The notes under the pieces: generated by a model | What the model was told of the DNA's origin: nothing | The model's database searches: none | Seen by the model: only the letters and a program-made list of their open reading frames with translations | Assembly: GCF_009857445.1 (NCBI RefSeq) | Contig: NZ_WWCN01000002.1 | Location: 434,001 to 498,000, forward strand | Direction: 5' to 3' | From: Duganella flavida | GTDB taxonomy: Bacteria; Pseudomonadota; Gammaproteobacteria; Burkholderiales; Burkholderiaceae_D | DNA: 64,000 nt | Shown: piece after piece, positions 46,187 through 56,226 of the stretch | How the letters are laid out: every line of letters begins with the position of its first letter | Position numbering within the stretch: position 1 is the stretch's first letter | Translations under genes and position numbers: made by a program

Positions 46187-47266
46187 ATGCCCCGTACCGA
46201 TGATTTGCGCATCCGCGAGATGAAGGAACTGACGCCACCGTCCCACCTGATCCGCGAATATGCGTGCACGGAAGCGGCGGAGCAGACTGCCGCCAATGCC
46301 CGCGTGGCGCTGCACCGCATCCTGCACGGCCAGGACGACCGCCTGATGGTGGTGGTCGGACCGTGCTCCATCCACGACACCAAGGCCGCCATGGAATATG
46401 CGCGCCGCCTGGTCGAGCTGCGCAAGGAACTGGCCGGCGACCTGGAAATCGTAATGCGCGTGTACTTCGAAAAACCACGCACCACGGTGGGCTGGAAGGG
46501 CTTGATCAACGATCCGTACATGGATAACAGCTTCCGCATCAACGACGGCCTGCGCATGGCGCGCGAGCTGCTGCGCGACATCAATGAACTGGGCCTGCCG
46601 GCCGGCACCGAGTTCCTTGACGTGATCTCGCCGCAGTACATCGCCGACCTGATCTCGTGGGGCGCCATCGGCGCTCGTACCACCGAGTCGCAGGTGCACC
46701 GCGAGCTGGCATCCGGCCTGTCCTGCCCGGTCGGCTTCAAGAACGGCACCGATGGCAATGTGCGCATCGCCGTGGATGCGATCAAGGCGGCATCGCAGCC
46801 ACACCACTTCCTGTCGGTGACCAAGGGCGGCCACTCGGCCATCGTATCGACTAATGGTAACGAGGATTGCCACATCATCCTGCGCGGCGGTAAAACGCCA
46901 AACTACGATGCGGCCAGCGTGGACGAAGCCTGCAAGGCGATTGCCGCGCAAGGCCTGGCGGCGCGTTTGATGATCGACGCCTCGCACGCCAACAGCTCGA
47001 AGAAGCCGGAGAACCAGGTGCCAGTGTGCGCCGACATCGCCGGCCAGATTGCGGGCGGCGAGCAGCGCATCGTCGGTGTGATGGTGGAGTCGCACCTGGT
47101 GGCCGGCCGCCAGGACCTGGTGCCGGGCAAGGAGCTGACCTACGGCCAGTCCGTCACTGACGGCTGCATCGACTGGGATAGCAGCGTGCAAGTGCTGCAA
47201 GGCCTGGCCGCCGCCGTGCGCCAGCGCCGCATCGCCACCCAGCAGCGCGAAGCCGCAGCTAAGTAA
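46187..47266 (+). CDS. aroG: 3-deoxy-7-phosphoheptulonate synthase (DAHP synthase), class I
   Basis: A 359-residue enzyme joining phosphoenolpyruvate and erythrose 4-phosphate, the first step of the shikimate pathway to Phe, Tyr and Trp. Class I (AroFGH-type) motifs are clear: VVVGPCSIHD, VYFEKPRTTVGWKGL, GARTTESQVHRELASGL, GFKNGTDGN and DASHANSSKKPE. The N-terminal extension carrying feedback-inhibition residues is present, but which amino acid inhibits it cannot be decided here. ATG 46187 follows TGGAGA by six bases. Expression is most likely controlled by the upstream aromatic attenuator. It is isolated within an array of TonB-dependent receptors. Confidence 0.96.
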   Translation: MPRTDDLRIREMKELTPPSHLIREYACTEAAEQTAANARVALHRILHGQDDRLMVVVGPCSIHDTKAAMEYARRLVELRKELAGDLEIVMRVYFEKPRTTVGWKGLINDPYMDNSFRINDGLRMARELLRDINELGLPAGTEFLDVISPQYIADLISWGAIGARTTESQVHRELASGLSCPVGFKNGTDGNVRIAVDAIKAASQPHHFLSVTKGGHSAIVSTNGNEDCHIILRGGKTPNYDAASVDEACKAIAAQGLAARLMIDASHANSSKKPENQVPVCADIAGQIAGGEQRIVGVMVESHLVAGRQDLVPGKELTYGQSVTDGCIDWDSSVQVLQGLAAAVRQRRIATQQREAAAK

Positions 47267-47286
47267 GCACTAACTTTGTAGATTGG

Positions 47287-47317
47287 AAGGCCCCAATGGT
47301 GAGTTGGGGCCTTTTTT
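47287..47317 (+). terminator. Intrinsic terminator after aroG
   Basis: AAGGCCCCAA (47287-47296) with TTGGGGCCTT (47304-47313), seven-base loop, then T residues. Confidence 0.9.
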
Positions 47318-47373
47318 ATTTGCATCTGGCTATCAAGGTTGTGGTAAGAAAGCCAAACTTGTTCTGCGTTCGA

Positions 47374-47419
47374 TTGACACCGAATTACCGGCCATGATGT
47401 TATATAAAACATGGCCGGT
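47374..47419 (+). promoter_or_regulatory. Promoter with overlapping operator-like dyad upstream of receptor 5
   Basis: A perfect -35 TTGACA (47374-47379) and a weak -10 TGTTAT (47398-47403) 18 bases on. The perfect 10-bp inverted repeat ACCGGCCATG (47387-47396) and CATGGCCGGT (47410-47419) flanks the -10, so a dimeric regulator bound there would block RNA polymerase. It lies 115-160 bases before the receptor start. Confidence 0.55.
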
Positions 47420-47534
47420 GTCGTTGAACACCTTCCTAGCGTAATTCCAACAAGCGGCAATCCATACGCCGCCTGCGGTCGACCCGACTCCAGGCGTTGG
47501 ATCGTCGCATCCAAAAAATTATCGGAGGTTAGTC

Positions 47535-50429
47535 ATGATTCAAGAAAGAGTGCTGTCCCGTTCTTTGCGCCTGATGTTTTCCGGCAGCGTCTTGCTGGCG
47601 CTGCCCGCCTTTGCCCAAGATGCTGCCACCGACCAGCCGATACAGCGGGTCGAAATTACCGGTTCCTCGATCAAGCGTATCCAGAAAGAGGGTTCGCTGC
47701 CGGTGCAGGTGCTGACTGCGGCCGAGATTAAGCAGACCGGGGCCACCTCTGCGACCGACCTGATCCAGATGCTGCCGTCGATGCAGGGCTTTGTGCCATC
47801 GTCGAGTTCCGTGAACGGCGGCGGCGCCGGCGTCACCACGGCCTCGCTGCACTCGCTGCCATCCAAGTACACGCTGGTGCTGCTCGACGGCCAGCGCGTG
47901 GCGCCGAGCGCCATCGGCAGCGGCCAGGGCGGCGGCTACGCGGTCAACCTGTCCAGCATTCCGCTGGAAGCGGTGGAGCGGGTCGAGATCCTGACTGACG
48001 GCGCCTCGGCCCTGTACGGATCGGATGCGATTGCCGGCGTGGTCAACTTCATCCTGAAGAAAAACATGACTAAGGGCGAGGTGTACGCCACCTACGGCCA
48101 GCCGAAGAAAAACGGCGGTTCGTGGAGCAGCGCCGGCATCACCAAAGGCTGGGGCGACCTGGATAACAATGGCTGGAACGTGCTGGCCTCGTACAGCCAT
48201 GAGGAGCAAGAACACATCACCGCGCTGCAGCGCGACTTCTCGGCCAAGGGCGCCTTCTTCAAATTCGGCGCCAACGGCAAGCAGTACTATTTCGACCAGC
48301 GCACCGGCAACACCGAACCGGCCAATATCACCTTTAACGCCCGCCCCAAAGGCTCGGCGGCGGATGCGGACACCACCGGTTATGCCATCAATCCCTATTT
48401 TGCCGCCAACGGTAATTGCGGTAGCGCGCTGGCCGGCCCGCTGGGCGCGCAGTGCCGCTTCAACTACGCGGCCACGGTGGAAGACGTGCCGGGCAGCCGT
48501 CGCGACAGCGGCCTGTTGAAGGGCACCTTCAAGATCAATGAAGACACCACGGCCTGGGCTGAACTGGTGATGTCGCAATATGCGATGACGGCGCAATACG
48601 CGCCATCGGCGCAGCCGATGGGCGTCAATTCCACCACGCGCTTCCCGGCGCTGTATGCGAAATACGTGCAGCCCTACTTGGATGCCAATAACCTGGAAAA
48701 TCCCACCGGCGATGGCACCCTCGGTTACCGCTCGGTGCTGATCGGCGGCCGCGCCGACGAGTACGAGACCACCGCGCGCCACTTCGCCGCCGGCATCGAC
48801 GGCTCGGCCATGGGCTGGACCTACAACGCGTCGCTGATCCTGTCGCAGGCCAAGCTCAAGGATACGGCCGCCGGCGGCTATTCCGACTTCAACATGCTGA
48901 ACGATCTGGTCGCGGCCGGCAAATACGATCCGGTGACCGGGCAGGGCGCGGACCAGCTGAAAGGCGCGCTGCTGAACGGCACCGTCTTCTCGCGTACCAC
49001 GTCGACCCTGAACACCGTGCACGCCGGCGCTCAGCACGACCTGTTCGCGCTGCCGGGAGGCACCTCGATTATCTCGGTCGGCGGCGATTATTCGAAGACC
49101 AAGTACGAGATCGACTATAGCTCGCTGATCCTGTCCAATTCCGGCTTCTCGACCCAGCCGGCATCGGCCAACTATCCGGTGGGCGGCAATTACGGCCAGG
49201 TACCGTTCAGCGCCCGGCGTGACAACTGGGGTATTTTCAGCGAGGTGCTGCTGCCAGTGAGTAAAACGCTGGAAGCCACCGTGTCCGGCCGCTACGACAG
49301 CTACGACAAGGTGCACAGCGACTACGTGTTCGGCACCGTACCGGACGCCACCGGCCTGATTCCACGCTTGGCTGGCGGCGAGCTTGGCAACACGTCCAGT
49401 GCCGGCACCTACAAGCTGAGCCTGAAGTGGACGCCGCTCGACAGCTTGCTGTTGCGCGCCGCGTACGGCACCGGCTTCAAGGCGCCTAACCTGAGCGACA
49501 TCGCCGGCGCCAACACCTTTAACGGCAGTACCGCCGGCAGCTATGCCTGTCCATTCCCCGGTTCGCCCGGTTGCCAGGTTGGCCAGGCGCAGTATGATTT
49601 GCTGACCGGTCCGAACGGTCAGAGCGGTGCGGCCGGCCTGCAGCCGGAGAAATCCAAGCAATGGACCTTCGGCGGACGGGTCGAGCCGCTGCGCGGCCTG
49701 TCGCTGGGATTGGATTTGTGGAATGTGCAGATCCGCAACCAGGTGCTGTCGGCCGGTGTGCCGGAGCAGGTGGGCTTTGCCAATCCGCAGCAGTATAAAA
49801 ATCTGTTCGTCAATCCGTATCCCGATCCGGCCGGCTACACCACCATCGCCTACCTGCTGGCGCCGATCAACGGCGGGGTGGCGAATTACCGCGGCATCGA
49901 TTGGGACTTCAGCTACCGCAACCGTAGCGCCATCGGCGATCTGCGCGCGACGTGGAATGGCACTTATATGCTCAAGCAAAACTACACCACCAGCGCAGGC
50001 GGGGTGGTGCAGTCCAACCTGGGTGTGTTCGGTCCGGATAATGGCGTGGTGTTCCGCGTGCAAAGCAATGTCAGCCTGAGCCTGACCAACGGCAAGCTGA
50101 CCAACACCCTGACTGCGCACTACAAATCGGGTTACCACGATCAGGCGTATCCGGTTGATACGGCGGTGTTCGCAGTGAATCCGGACGGCAGCGTGGGCGA
50201 CTCGGTGGCGTTTGGTGGATTGTGGACGCCGTCGTACACCACGGTCGATTGGCAGGGCAAGTATGACTTCGGCAAGTTCACGCTGACGGCTGGTATCAAG
50301 AACCTGCTGGACCGCGATCCGCCGTTCACTTTGCAGAATGCTGGTGGCGGTAACCAGATCGGTTACGACGGGCGTTATGCCGATCCGGCCGGGCGGTCGT
50401 TCTACATTACTGGCAATTACAAGTTCTGA
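47535..50429 (+). CDS. TonB-dependent receptor 5 (subfamily B)
   Basis: A 964-residue outer-membrane receptor, the only plus-strand member of the array. Signal peptide MIQERVLSRSLRLMFSGS, cleaved near AFAQ; plug from IQRVEITGSSIKR, with the subfamily B block MQGFVPSSSSVNGGGAGV, YTLVLLDGQRVAP and ILTDGASALYGSDAIAGVV. The usual NGRR of the plug is DGQR here. The barrel closes NAGGGNQIGYDGRYADPAGR and a terminal YKF. ATG 47535 follows GGAGG by six bases. It is closest in motif to receptors 7 and 8. Ligand unknown. Confidence 0.93.
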   Translation: MIQERVLSRSLRLMFSGSVLLALPAFAQDAATDQPIQRVEITGSSIKRIQKEGSLPVQVLTAAEIKQTGATSATDLIQMLPSMQGFVPSSSSVNGGGAGVTTASLHSLPSKYTLVLLDGQRVAPSAIGSGQGGGYAVNLSSIPLEAVERVEILTDGASALYGSDAIAGVVNFILKKNMTKGEVYATYGQPKKNGGSWSSAGITKGWGDLDNNGWNVLASYSHEEQEHITALQRDFSAKGAFFKFGANGKQYYFDQRTGNTEPANITFNARPKGSAADADTTGYAINPYFAANGNCGSALAGPLGAQCRFNYAATVEDVPGSRRDSGLLKGTFKINEDTTAWAELVMSQYAMTAQYAPSAQPMGVNSTTRFPALYAKYVQPYLDANNLENPTGDGTLGYRSVLIGGRADEYETTARHFAAGIDGSAMGWTYNASLILSQAKLKDTAAGGYSDFNMLNDLVAAGKYDPVTGQGADQLKGALLNGTVFSRTTSTLNTVHAGAQHDLFALPGGTSIISVGGDYSKTKYEIDYSSLILSNSGFSTQPASANYPVGGNYGQVPFSARRDNWGIFSEVLLPVSKTLEATVSGRYDSYDKVHSDYVFGTVPDATGLIPRLAGGELGNTSSAGTYKLSLKWTPLDSLLLRAAYGTGFKAPNLSDIAGANTFNGSTAGSYACPFPGSPGCQVGQAQYDLLTGPNGQSGAAGLQPEKSKQWTFGGRVEPLRGLSLGLDLWNVQIRNQVLSAGVPEQVGFANPQQYKNLFVNPYPDPAGYTTIAYLLAPINGGVANYRGIDWDFSYRNRSAIGDLRATWNGTYMLKQNYTTSAGGVVQSNLGVFGPDNGVVFRVQSNVSLSLTNGKLTNTLTAHYKSGYHDQAYPVDTAVFAVNPDGSVGDSVAFGGLWTPSYTTVDWQGKYDFGKFTLTAGIKNLLDRDPPFTLQNAGGGNQIGYDGRYADPAGRSFYITGNYKF

Positions 50430-50431
50430 TA

Positions 50432-50462
50432 AAAAAATCCCGGCAGCGCCGGGATTTTTTTT
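50432..50462. terminator. Bidirectional terminator between receptors 5 and 6
   Basis: ATCCCGGC (50437-50444) with GCCGGGAT (50448-50455), A-run before and T-run after, shared by the two converging receptor genes. Confidence 0.88.
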
Positions 50463-50470
50463 GCTGCAGC

Positions 50471-53137
50471 TTAGAAGCTGTAGCTGCCGCGCAGGTACAG
50501 CGAGCGGCCGACTGGATCCGTGTAGCGTGGATCGTAGCCTTTCTGGAACAGCGTGCCCTGGTTCGAGAACGGTGGATCTTTGTCCAGCAGGTTCTTCACG
50601 CCAGCGGTCAGGGTCACGCCCTTGAAGCCGGTGTAGCTGCCCGACAGGTTCCACAGTGCGTACGACGGCACTTGGTTCTTGTACTGGTCGGCGATGTCCA
50701 GGTTCTGGTCGGTGTAGCCCGATTTGAACGACTGCGCCAGCGTCGCGTTCCAGTCAGCCAGACGCCAGTTCAGCGCCAGGTTGTGCTTCCAGCGGAACAC
50801 TGGATTGTTGGCGGCGTAGCGGCCGACGTTCTGGATGAACGGACCATCGCGTTCGTCCTGGTACTCATATTTGTGAACGTAGGTGCCATCCAGAGTCAGC
50901 GTGAAGTTGCCGGCTTGGGTAGCGCCCGAACGCAGCGTCAGGCTGAGGTCGACGCCGTCGGTGTTGACCTTGCCGAGGTTTTCTTTCAGGTCGAGGATGG
51001 CGTATGGCGAGCCGTCGGCATTGCGCAGGAAGCGCGCGGCGTATTTGGCGTAGTCACCGTAGATGGCTTCTTCCGGCAGCGCGTTGATCTTGTCCTTCAG
51101 CTTGATGTTCCAGTAGTCGATGGCCAGCGTGGCTTGCGGGATCGGCTCCAGCACCGTGCCGAACGAGAAGGTCTTGGACTTCTCCGGCTTCAGGTTGGCG
51201 TTACCACCTTGCAGTTTGAACTGTTGCAGGTCGCAGTCGCGCAGCGGGTTGGCGATCGGGTTCGACGACAGCACGCCGCCCGGGCACAGGATCGGGTCGT
51301 TGTACGAGTTGTTGGTATCGTTCTTCGACAGCGGCGCGTTTTTCTCAAACAGGGTCGGCGCGCGGAAGCCGGTCGAGGCTGAACCACGCAGCAGCACTTG
51401 CTTGGTTGGCTGGTAGCGCAGGCTCAGTTTCGGGTTGGTGGTGGTGCCGGCATCGCTGTAGTCGTCGTAACGCACGGCGGCGTTGACTTCCAGGTCCTTG
51501 ATCAGCGGCAGGTTGACTTCACCGAACACGGCCTTGATGGTGCGCGCGCCGTTGGTCGATTGCGAACCCGACAGGCCGGACGACGACGCCTGGCTGGCGA
51601 TGTCGCGGTTGACGATGAAGTCGGCTTCTTCACGGCGCAATTCGCCACCGACTGCCACCGCCAGTTGGCCGCCGGCCAGTTCCATCAGCTCGCGGCTGGC
51701 TTTGGCGTCGATGCCGGTGTTGCGGGTCACGCCTTTTTGCACCTGGCCGCGCAGGGCGGTGGTGGCCAGGTAGGCGGCGCCGGCAGCGTCCTGCTTGCCA
51801 AATGGATTGAGGATGCCGTTGGCGACACCAGCGGCGAATTTGGCGTCGTTGACGTAGCCGCCGGTGAAGTATTCAGCCGAGCGGCTTTCCGACAGGGTGA
51901 AGCCGGTCTTGTAGTCCCAGCCCTTGAACAAGCCTTCGGCAGCGATGCTCAGGCGGTCAGCTGCGCCTTTGGAATTGATCTCGCGCTGGCCGGCTTCGGT
52001 TGGACGCCAGTTGACCGACAGCGGGTCGCCCGACAGGCCCGGCATGGCTGGTACGCCGCCCGAATTGCCTGGGTAGTATTTGCTGGTCTTCGGCAGGATC
52101 AGGCCGGTTTGCGGCGGCGGCGCGGTGTGCGATACCACGTCGTTTTCCGAGTGCAGGTATTCAATCGAGGCCAGGTGGTCGCCATTGATCTTGAAGGTGG
52201 CTTTGCCGAAGAACGAGGTCTGCTTTTGCTCCGGCAGATCGTCGATCATGCGGGTGTAATCCTGGCGGCAAGTGCCGTTGCTGGCGCGCGGTACCGAGTT
52301 TGGCGCGTCGCAGCCGGTGGCAAAGCCCGGGTTGCCGGTGGCGCCCGAGGTCGGATCGAAATAGTTACCCGGGAAGGTGGTGCCCGAGGTCAGGTTCAGG
52401 CCGCGGTTAGGGATGATGCCGGTCTTGGAGAACTCGCGCTGTTGCGAGGTCAGGATGTCCAGCTTGTGGTGGTCGAACACGCCGAACACATTGTAGCCGT
52501 CGTCGTCCAGGTTGCCGAAGCCGCTAGAGATGTTGATGCGTTTTTCATCGGCGCCGACTTTGCGCGGCAGGATGGCTTCAGCGGTGATGGTGGTGGTTTG
52601 CACCGAGCGTTTGGTAATGAAGTTGATCACGCCGCCGATGGCGTCCGTACCGTAGATGGCCGAGGCGCCGTCGCGCAGTACTTCCACCCGTTCCAGGGCC
52701 GAGACCGGGATGATGTTGAGGTCGACGCTGGCGCCGTCGTACGGGTGGTTGGCGATGCGGCGGCCGTTCAGCAGCACCAGCGTTTTGTCGCCGCCCAGAC
52801 CGCGCAAGTCGGCGCTGGCCTGGCCGCCGGTCGGCAGGCCGGAGCTGTTACCACCAACCACGTTGCCGGAGCTGAAGCTGGAGCTGTTGGAGGGAATGCG
52901 GTCCAGCACTTCCTGCGCGGTGGTCAGGCCTTGCTTGACGAAGTCGTCAGCCTTGATCACGGTTAGTGGATTGGCGGTTTCCGACACCAGGCGTTTGATC
53001 GAGGAGCCGGTCACTTCGACACGCTGCATCGGCTGCTCGGATTGCGCTTGCGCCAGCGGCGCAATCAATCCCAGGCCCAGCAAGCCGCCAGCATAAATGC
53101 GGCGCAGGGAACAAGACAGAATCTTTTCTTTCATCAT
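50471..53137 (-). CDS. TonB-dependent receptor 6 (subfamily A)
   Basis: An 888-residue receptor. Signal peptide MMKEKILSCSLRRIYAGG, cleaved near AQAQ, keeps the shared n-region but with Cys in place of Arg (LSCS). Plug from MQRVEVTGSSIKR with GLGGDKTLVLLNGRRIA and VLRDGASAIYGTDAIGGV, then NFITKRSVQ, nearly identical to receptor 4. The CPGG...C loop and GGNANLKPEKSKT are present. It ends GYDPRYTDPVGR and a terminal Phe (GSYSF). ATG 53137 follows GGGAG by nine bases; the longer frame to 53158 has no support. It lies downstream of receptor 7 on the same strand. Confidence 0.92.
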   Translation of the reverse strand: MMKEKILSCSLRRIYAGGLLGLGLIAPLAQAQSEQPMQRVEVTGSSIKRLVSETANPLTVIKADDFVKQGLTTAQEVLDRIPSNSSSFSSGNVVGGNSSGLPTGGQASADLRGLGGDKTLVLLNGRRIANHPYDGASVDLNIIPVSALERVEVLRDGASAIYGTDAIGGVINFITKRSVQTTTITAEAILPRKVGADEKRINISSGFGNLDDDGYNVFGVFDHHKLDILTSQQREFSKTGIIPNRGLNLTSGTTFPGNYFDPTSGATGNPGFATGCDAPNSVPRASNGTCRQDYTRMIDDLPEQKQTSFFGKATFKINGDHLASIEYLHSENDVVSHTAPPPQTGLILPKTSKYYPGNSGGVPAMPGLSGDPLSVNWRPTEAGQREINSKGAADRLSIAAEGLFKGWDYKTGFTLSESRSAEYFTGGYVNDAKFAAGVANGILNPFGKQDAAGAAYLATTALRGQVQKGVTRNTGIDAKASRELMELAGGQLAVAVGGELRREEADFIVNRDIASQASSSGLSGSQSTNGARTIKAVFGEVNLPLIKDLEVNAAVRYDDYSDAGTTTNPKLSLRYQPTKQVLLRGSASTGFRAPTLFEKNAPLSKNDTNNSYNDPILCPGGVLSSNPIANPLRDCDLQQFKLQGGNANLKPEKSKTFSFGTVLEPIPQATLAIDYWNIKLKDKINALPEEAIYGDYAKYAARFLRNADGSPYAILDLKENLGKVNTDGVDLSLTLRSGATQAGNFTLTLDGTYVHKYEYQDERDGPFIQNVGRYAANNPVFRWKHNLALNWRLADWNATLAQSFKSGYTDQNLDIADQYKNQVPSYALWNLSGSYTGFKGVTLTAGVKNLLDKDPPFSNQGTLFQKGYDPRYTDPVGRSLYLRGSYSF

Positions 53138-53177
53138 TACTCTCAACTCCCAAAACAAACATCACTATTTTTATGGA

Positions 53178-53198
53178 CCGGCTTTTGGTAAAAGCTGG
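53178..53198 (-). promoter_or_regulatory. Hairpin in the leader of receptor 6
   Basis: CCGGCTTTT and AAAAGCTGG around a GGT loop, eight of nine pairs Watson-Crick, 40 bases upstream of the receptor 6 start. Read on the minus strand it would sit in the mRNA leader. Confidence 0.45.
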
Positions 53199-53308
53199 CA
53201 GGGAGTTGATCTTTGACTATCAAGCGATGGAGTGTCAATAATGTAAATGTTATCTGTTTATATAAAACAACAGTTGGTTACAAGGTGTTACAGATAGATA
53301 GGCAGAGA

Positions 53309-53337
53309 TAAAAAAAGGGCTCCCGAAGGAGCCCTTA
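53309..53337 (-). terminator. Intrinsic terminator after receptor 7
   Basis: AAGGGCTCC (53315-53323), loop CGAA, GGAGCCCTT (53328-53336). On the minus strand the stem is followed by a T-run, placing the end of the receptor 7 transcript here and separating it from receptor 6. Confidence 0.87.
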
Positions 53338-53385
53338 AAAGAGTTTTTGCAATGATTACTACGGATTACTAACTGCTAAAAGCGA

Positions 53386-56226
53386 TCAGAACTTGTACGA
53401 AGCGTTCAGGTAGAACGTACGGCCCAGTGGATCGGTGTAGCGGCCATCGTAGCCCGACTGGTTACCACCACCAGCGTTGCGGATGGTGAATGGCGGAGCG
53501 ATGTCGGCCAGGTTCTTGATACCGGCGGTCAGGATGAACTGCTTGCTCAGCTGAGCCTTGGTCTGCCAGTCGAAGGTGGTGTACGAGCTGACTTGACGCT
53601 TGATCGGCACGTAGCCGCCCAGGGTGCCGTCGGCCAGCACTTCACGCACCACCGAGTCGTCGTCGGTGTACACCTGGTCGGTGTAGCCCGAGTGGTAGTT
53701 GGCGGTCAGCGCGTGGGTGAAGCGGCCGGTGTTGAGCGAGGCGGTCAGCTTCGAGATCCAGCGGAAGGTCACGTTCGCGTAGGAGTTGAAACGGCCGATG
53801 TTCTTCTCAACGCCGCTGGCAGGGGTTTCCTGTTCAGCTTTGGTCATGAAGGTACCGGTCCACTGTACCGCGACCTTGCCCAGCGAGGTGTTGGTCTTGT
53901 AGGTGTGATCCCAGTCGATACCCTGGTAGTGCGAGCTGGCCAGGTTGAACGGGGTCAGCGCGGCAACCAGCACATTCTGTTTCTGGATCGGATCGTAGTA
54001 GGTACGCAGCAGGCTGTCGTACACGGCTGGGTTGTTGAATACCAGGTCTTCCGACAGGGTCTGGATCTGGTTACGCAGTTTCACGTCCCAGAAGTCGAAA
54101 CCGATCGACAGGCTGCTGATAGGCTCAACACGGATACCCAGGGTAGCCTGTTTCGATTCTTCAGGCTTCAGGGCGCCGGCGCCGATGGCGGCGTTACCGC
54201 CGGTCAGCAGGCCGTATTCCGACGAGCCAGGGTTGCACAGCTTGAAGCGTGGATCGCTGGCATTGGTGATCGGGCAAGCGTGGAACTGCGACGAGCCGCC
54301 GTTGACCAGTGGCTTGACGATGTTCGACATGGTCGGGGCCTTGAAGCCGGTACCGTAGGAACCACGGATCAACACGGCATCCACTGGATTCCAGCGCAGC
54401 GCCAGTTTGTAGGTGGCTTTGCTGGCCGATTCGCCCTGTTTGCCGGAGGCGATCTGGTTGCCGTCCGGGTCAAAGTTCTTGTCGTTGTTGACGGCGCTGA
54501 AATCGTCATAACGGCCGGACACGGTCAGGTCCATGTTTTTCAGCACTGGCAGCAACAGCTCGCCGTAGGTACCCCAGTTTTTGCGGGAAGCGTCGATCGG
54601 CAGGGCACCAGCGCCGCCACCAACAATCGCGTCGGTGAAGGTAGGCTGTTGCTTGTTCTGGCCTTGCGAGTAAGCGTCTGGCGCTTCCGAGTAGGCTTGC
54701 TTGGTGAAGTCGGCGCCGAGGGCCAGCTGGGCCGTACCGGCTGGCAGCTTGAACACTTCCGACGAACCGCTCACTTGCAGCATGTCGATCTTCGATTTGG
54801 TTTCGCTGAACTGGTTGTGCAGCACGGCTGGTGCCAACACGGCTTGCGAGGTGCCGGACGGTGCGAACGGATCGAACTTGCCCGACGAAACCAGGGCGTC
54901 AAACGCGTTCAGGCTCATGTAGCCGCCAGCGGCGGTGTCGGTCTGTTTGTTTTCCGAGTGGGTGTAAGCTGCGCGCCAGTCGATGTTTTTCCAGGTGCCG
55001 TCAAAGCCGAAAGCGGCGTGTTTGGCGATGGTTTTGTATTGGTCGGCACGGCCGCCAGCATCAACCAGACGCAGGTTCATGGTCACGCTGTTGACGGTGG
55101 CGGTGGCAGGCACGCCCAGGCGGGTCAGGTAAGGGGCGATCGACTTGGCGTACAGCGCGCTGCTCAGCGGAATGCCCAGCGGCTGTGCTGGTGCCGCGTA
55201 CTGGGCGGTGTTGGAGAACGACGAGATCAGGCCTTCAGCAAAGAAGCTGGTGTTTTCGTTGATCTTGAAGTTGAACGAGCCGAAGCCGCTGTCGCGTTTC
55301 AGGCCTGGCGTGTTTTGTACGGTGGCAGCGTAATCGTACAGGCAGCGGTTGCCGACCTTGAACAGGTTGGCGCCGTTGCAAGTGCCGGTGGCGAACAGGT
55401 TAGGCGCGAAAGCGGCGCTGCTGGTGCTGCCGTCGGCTTTGGTGTACTTGACGGTGGCGTTACCAGGAATCGAGTTCGAGCTCAGCTGGTACAGGCTGTA
55501 AGCCTTGCCATTGGCGTAGAACGGAATCACGCCCGATTGCGAGAAGTCGCTGTCACGTGCCCACGATGCTTTGGTTTCGTCGTGCGAAGCCGACAGCAGG
55601 ATGTTGAAGCCATCCTTGTCCAGATCGCCCCAGCCTTTGGAAATCGAGGCGGTCGAGGTGGTGCCGCCGCTGCTGCGTGGCTGGCTGTAGGAGACGTCGA
55701 CGATGGCGTCGGTCTGGTTTTTCTTCAGGATGAAGTTGACCACGCCGGCAATCGCGTCCGAGCCGTACAGGGTGTTGGCGCCGTCGGTCAGGATCTCGAC
55801 GCGCTCAACGGCTGCCAGTGGGATGCTGGCCAGGTTGACGGTAGAACCGGAGGTGGCAGGTGCCAGACGGCGGCCGTTCAGCAGCACCAGAGTGTAGCCT
55901 TCGCCGATCGAGTGGATCGATGCGGTTTGCAGACCACCGCCGCCGCCGTTGACCGACATCGACGAGGTGGTGAAGCCTTGCATCGATGGCAGGGTGGCGA
56001 TCAGGTCGGCGACGTTGGTCGCGCCCGATTGCTCGATCTGCAGCTTGGACAGGGTTTGCACTGGCAACGCGCCTTCAGCGGTAATACGCTTAATGCTCGA
56101 ACCGGTAATTTCTACGCGCTGGATAGGCGCGTCCGCAGTTTGTGCCACGGCGGCTTGCATGCCCAGCGCCAGGCCACTGGCGCAGATCAGGCGTACCGAT
56201 CGCGACAATACGGTTTCAACCATCAT
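53386..56226 (-). CDS. TonB-dependent receptor 7 (subfamily B)
   Basis: A 946-residue receptor. Signal peptide MMVETVLSRSVRLICASG, cleaved near AVAQ; plug from IQRVEITGSSIKR with MQGFTTSSMSVNGGGGG, YTLVLLNGRRLAP and ILTDGANTLYGSDAIAGVV (N in place of the usual S of DGAS). The barrel closes NAGGGNQSGYDGRYTDPLGR and a terminal YKF. The start ATG 56226 follows GGGAGC. Its upstream region holds a nested hairpin and an NtrC-like palindrome, and its own terminator follows, so it appears to be a single transcription unit. Confidence 0.93.
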   Translation of the reverse strand: MMVETVLSRSVRLICASGLALGMQAAVAQTADAPIQRVEITGSSIKRITAEGALPVQTLSKLQIEQSGATNVADLIATLPSMQGFTTSSMSVNGGGGGLQTASIHSIGEGYTLVLLNGRRLAPATSGSTVNLASIPLAAVERVEILTDGANTLYGSDAIAGVVNFILKKNQTDAIVDVSYSQPRSSGGTTSTASISKGWGDLDKDGFNILLSASHDETKASWARDSDFSQSGVIPFYANGKAYSLYQLSSNSIPGNATVKYTKADGSTSSAAFAPNLFATGTCNGANLFKVGNRCLYDYAATVQNTPGLKRDSGFGSFNFKINENTSFFAEGLISSFSNTAQYAAPAQPLGIPLSSALYAKSIAPYLTRLGVPATATVNSVTMNLRLVDAGGRADQYKTIAKHAAFGFDGTWKNIDWRAAYTHSENKQTDTAAGGYMSLNAFDALVSSGKFDPFAPSGTSQAVLAPAVLHNQFSETKSKIDMLQVSGSSEVFKLPAGTAQLALGADFTKQAYSEAPDAYSQGQNKQQPTFTDAIVGGGAGALPIDASRKNWGTYGELLLPVLKNMDLTVSGRYDDFSAVNNDKNFDPDGNQIASGKQGESASKATYKLALRWNPVDAVLIRGSYGTGFKAPTMSNIVKPLVNGGSSQFHACPITNASDPRFKLCNPGSSEYGLLTGGNAAIGAGALKPEESKQATLGIRVEPISSLSIGFDFWDVKLRNQIQTLSEDLVFNNPAVYDSLLRTYYDPIQKQNVLVAALTPFNLASSHYQGIDWDHTYKTNTSLGKVAVQWTGTFMTKAEQETPASGVEKNIGRFNSYANVTFRWISKLTASLNTGRFTHALTANYHSGYTDQVYTDDDSVVREVLADGTLGGYVPIKRQVSSYTTFDWQTKAQLSKQFILTAGIKNLADIAPPFTIRNAGGGNQSGYDGRYTDPLGRTFYLNASYKF

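Noticed and set aside
47529..50654. A 1041-codon minus-strand frame opposite receptor 5
   Set aside because: Composition is dominated by His, Arg, Val, Gln and Ala with no family motif, and it crosses a terminator into the next gene. It is a by-product of GC-rich codon use in the real receptor frame.
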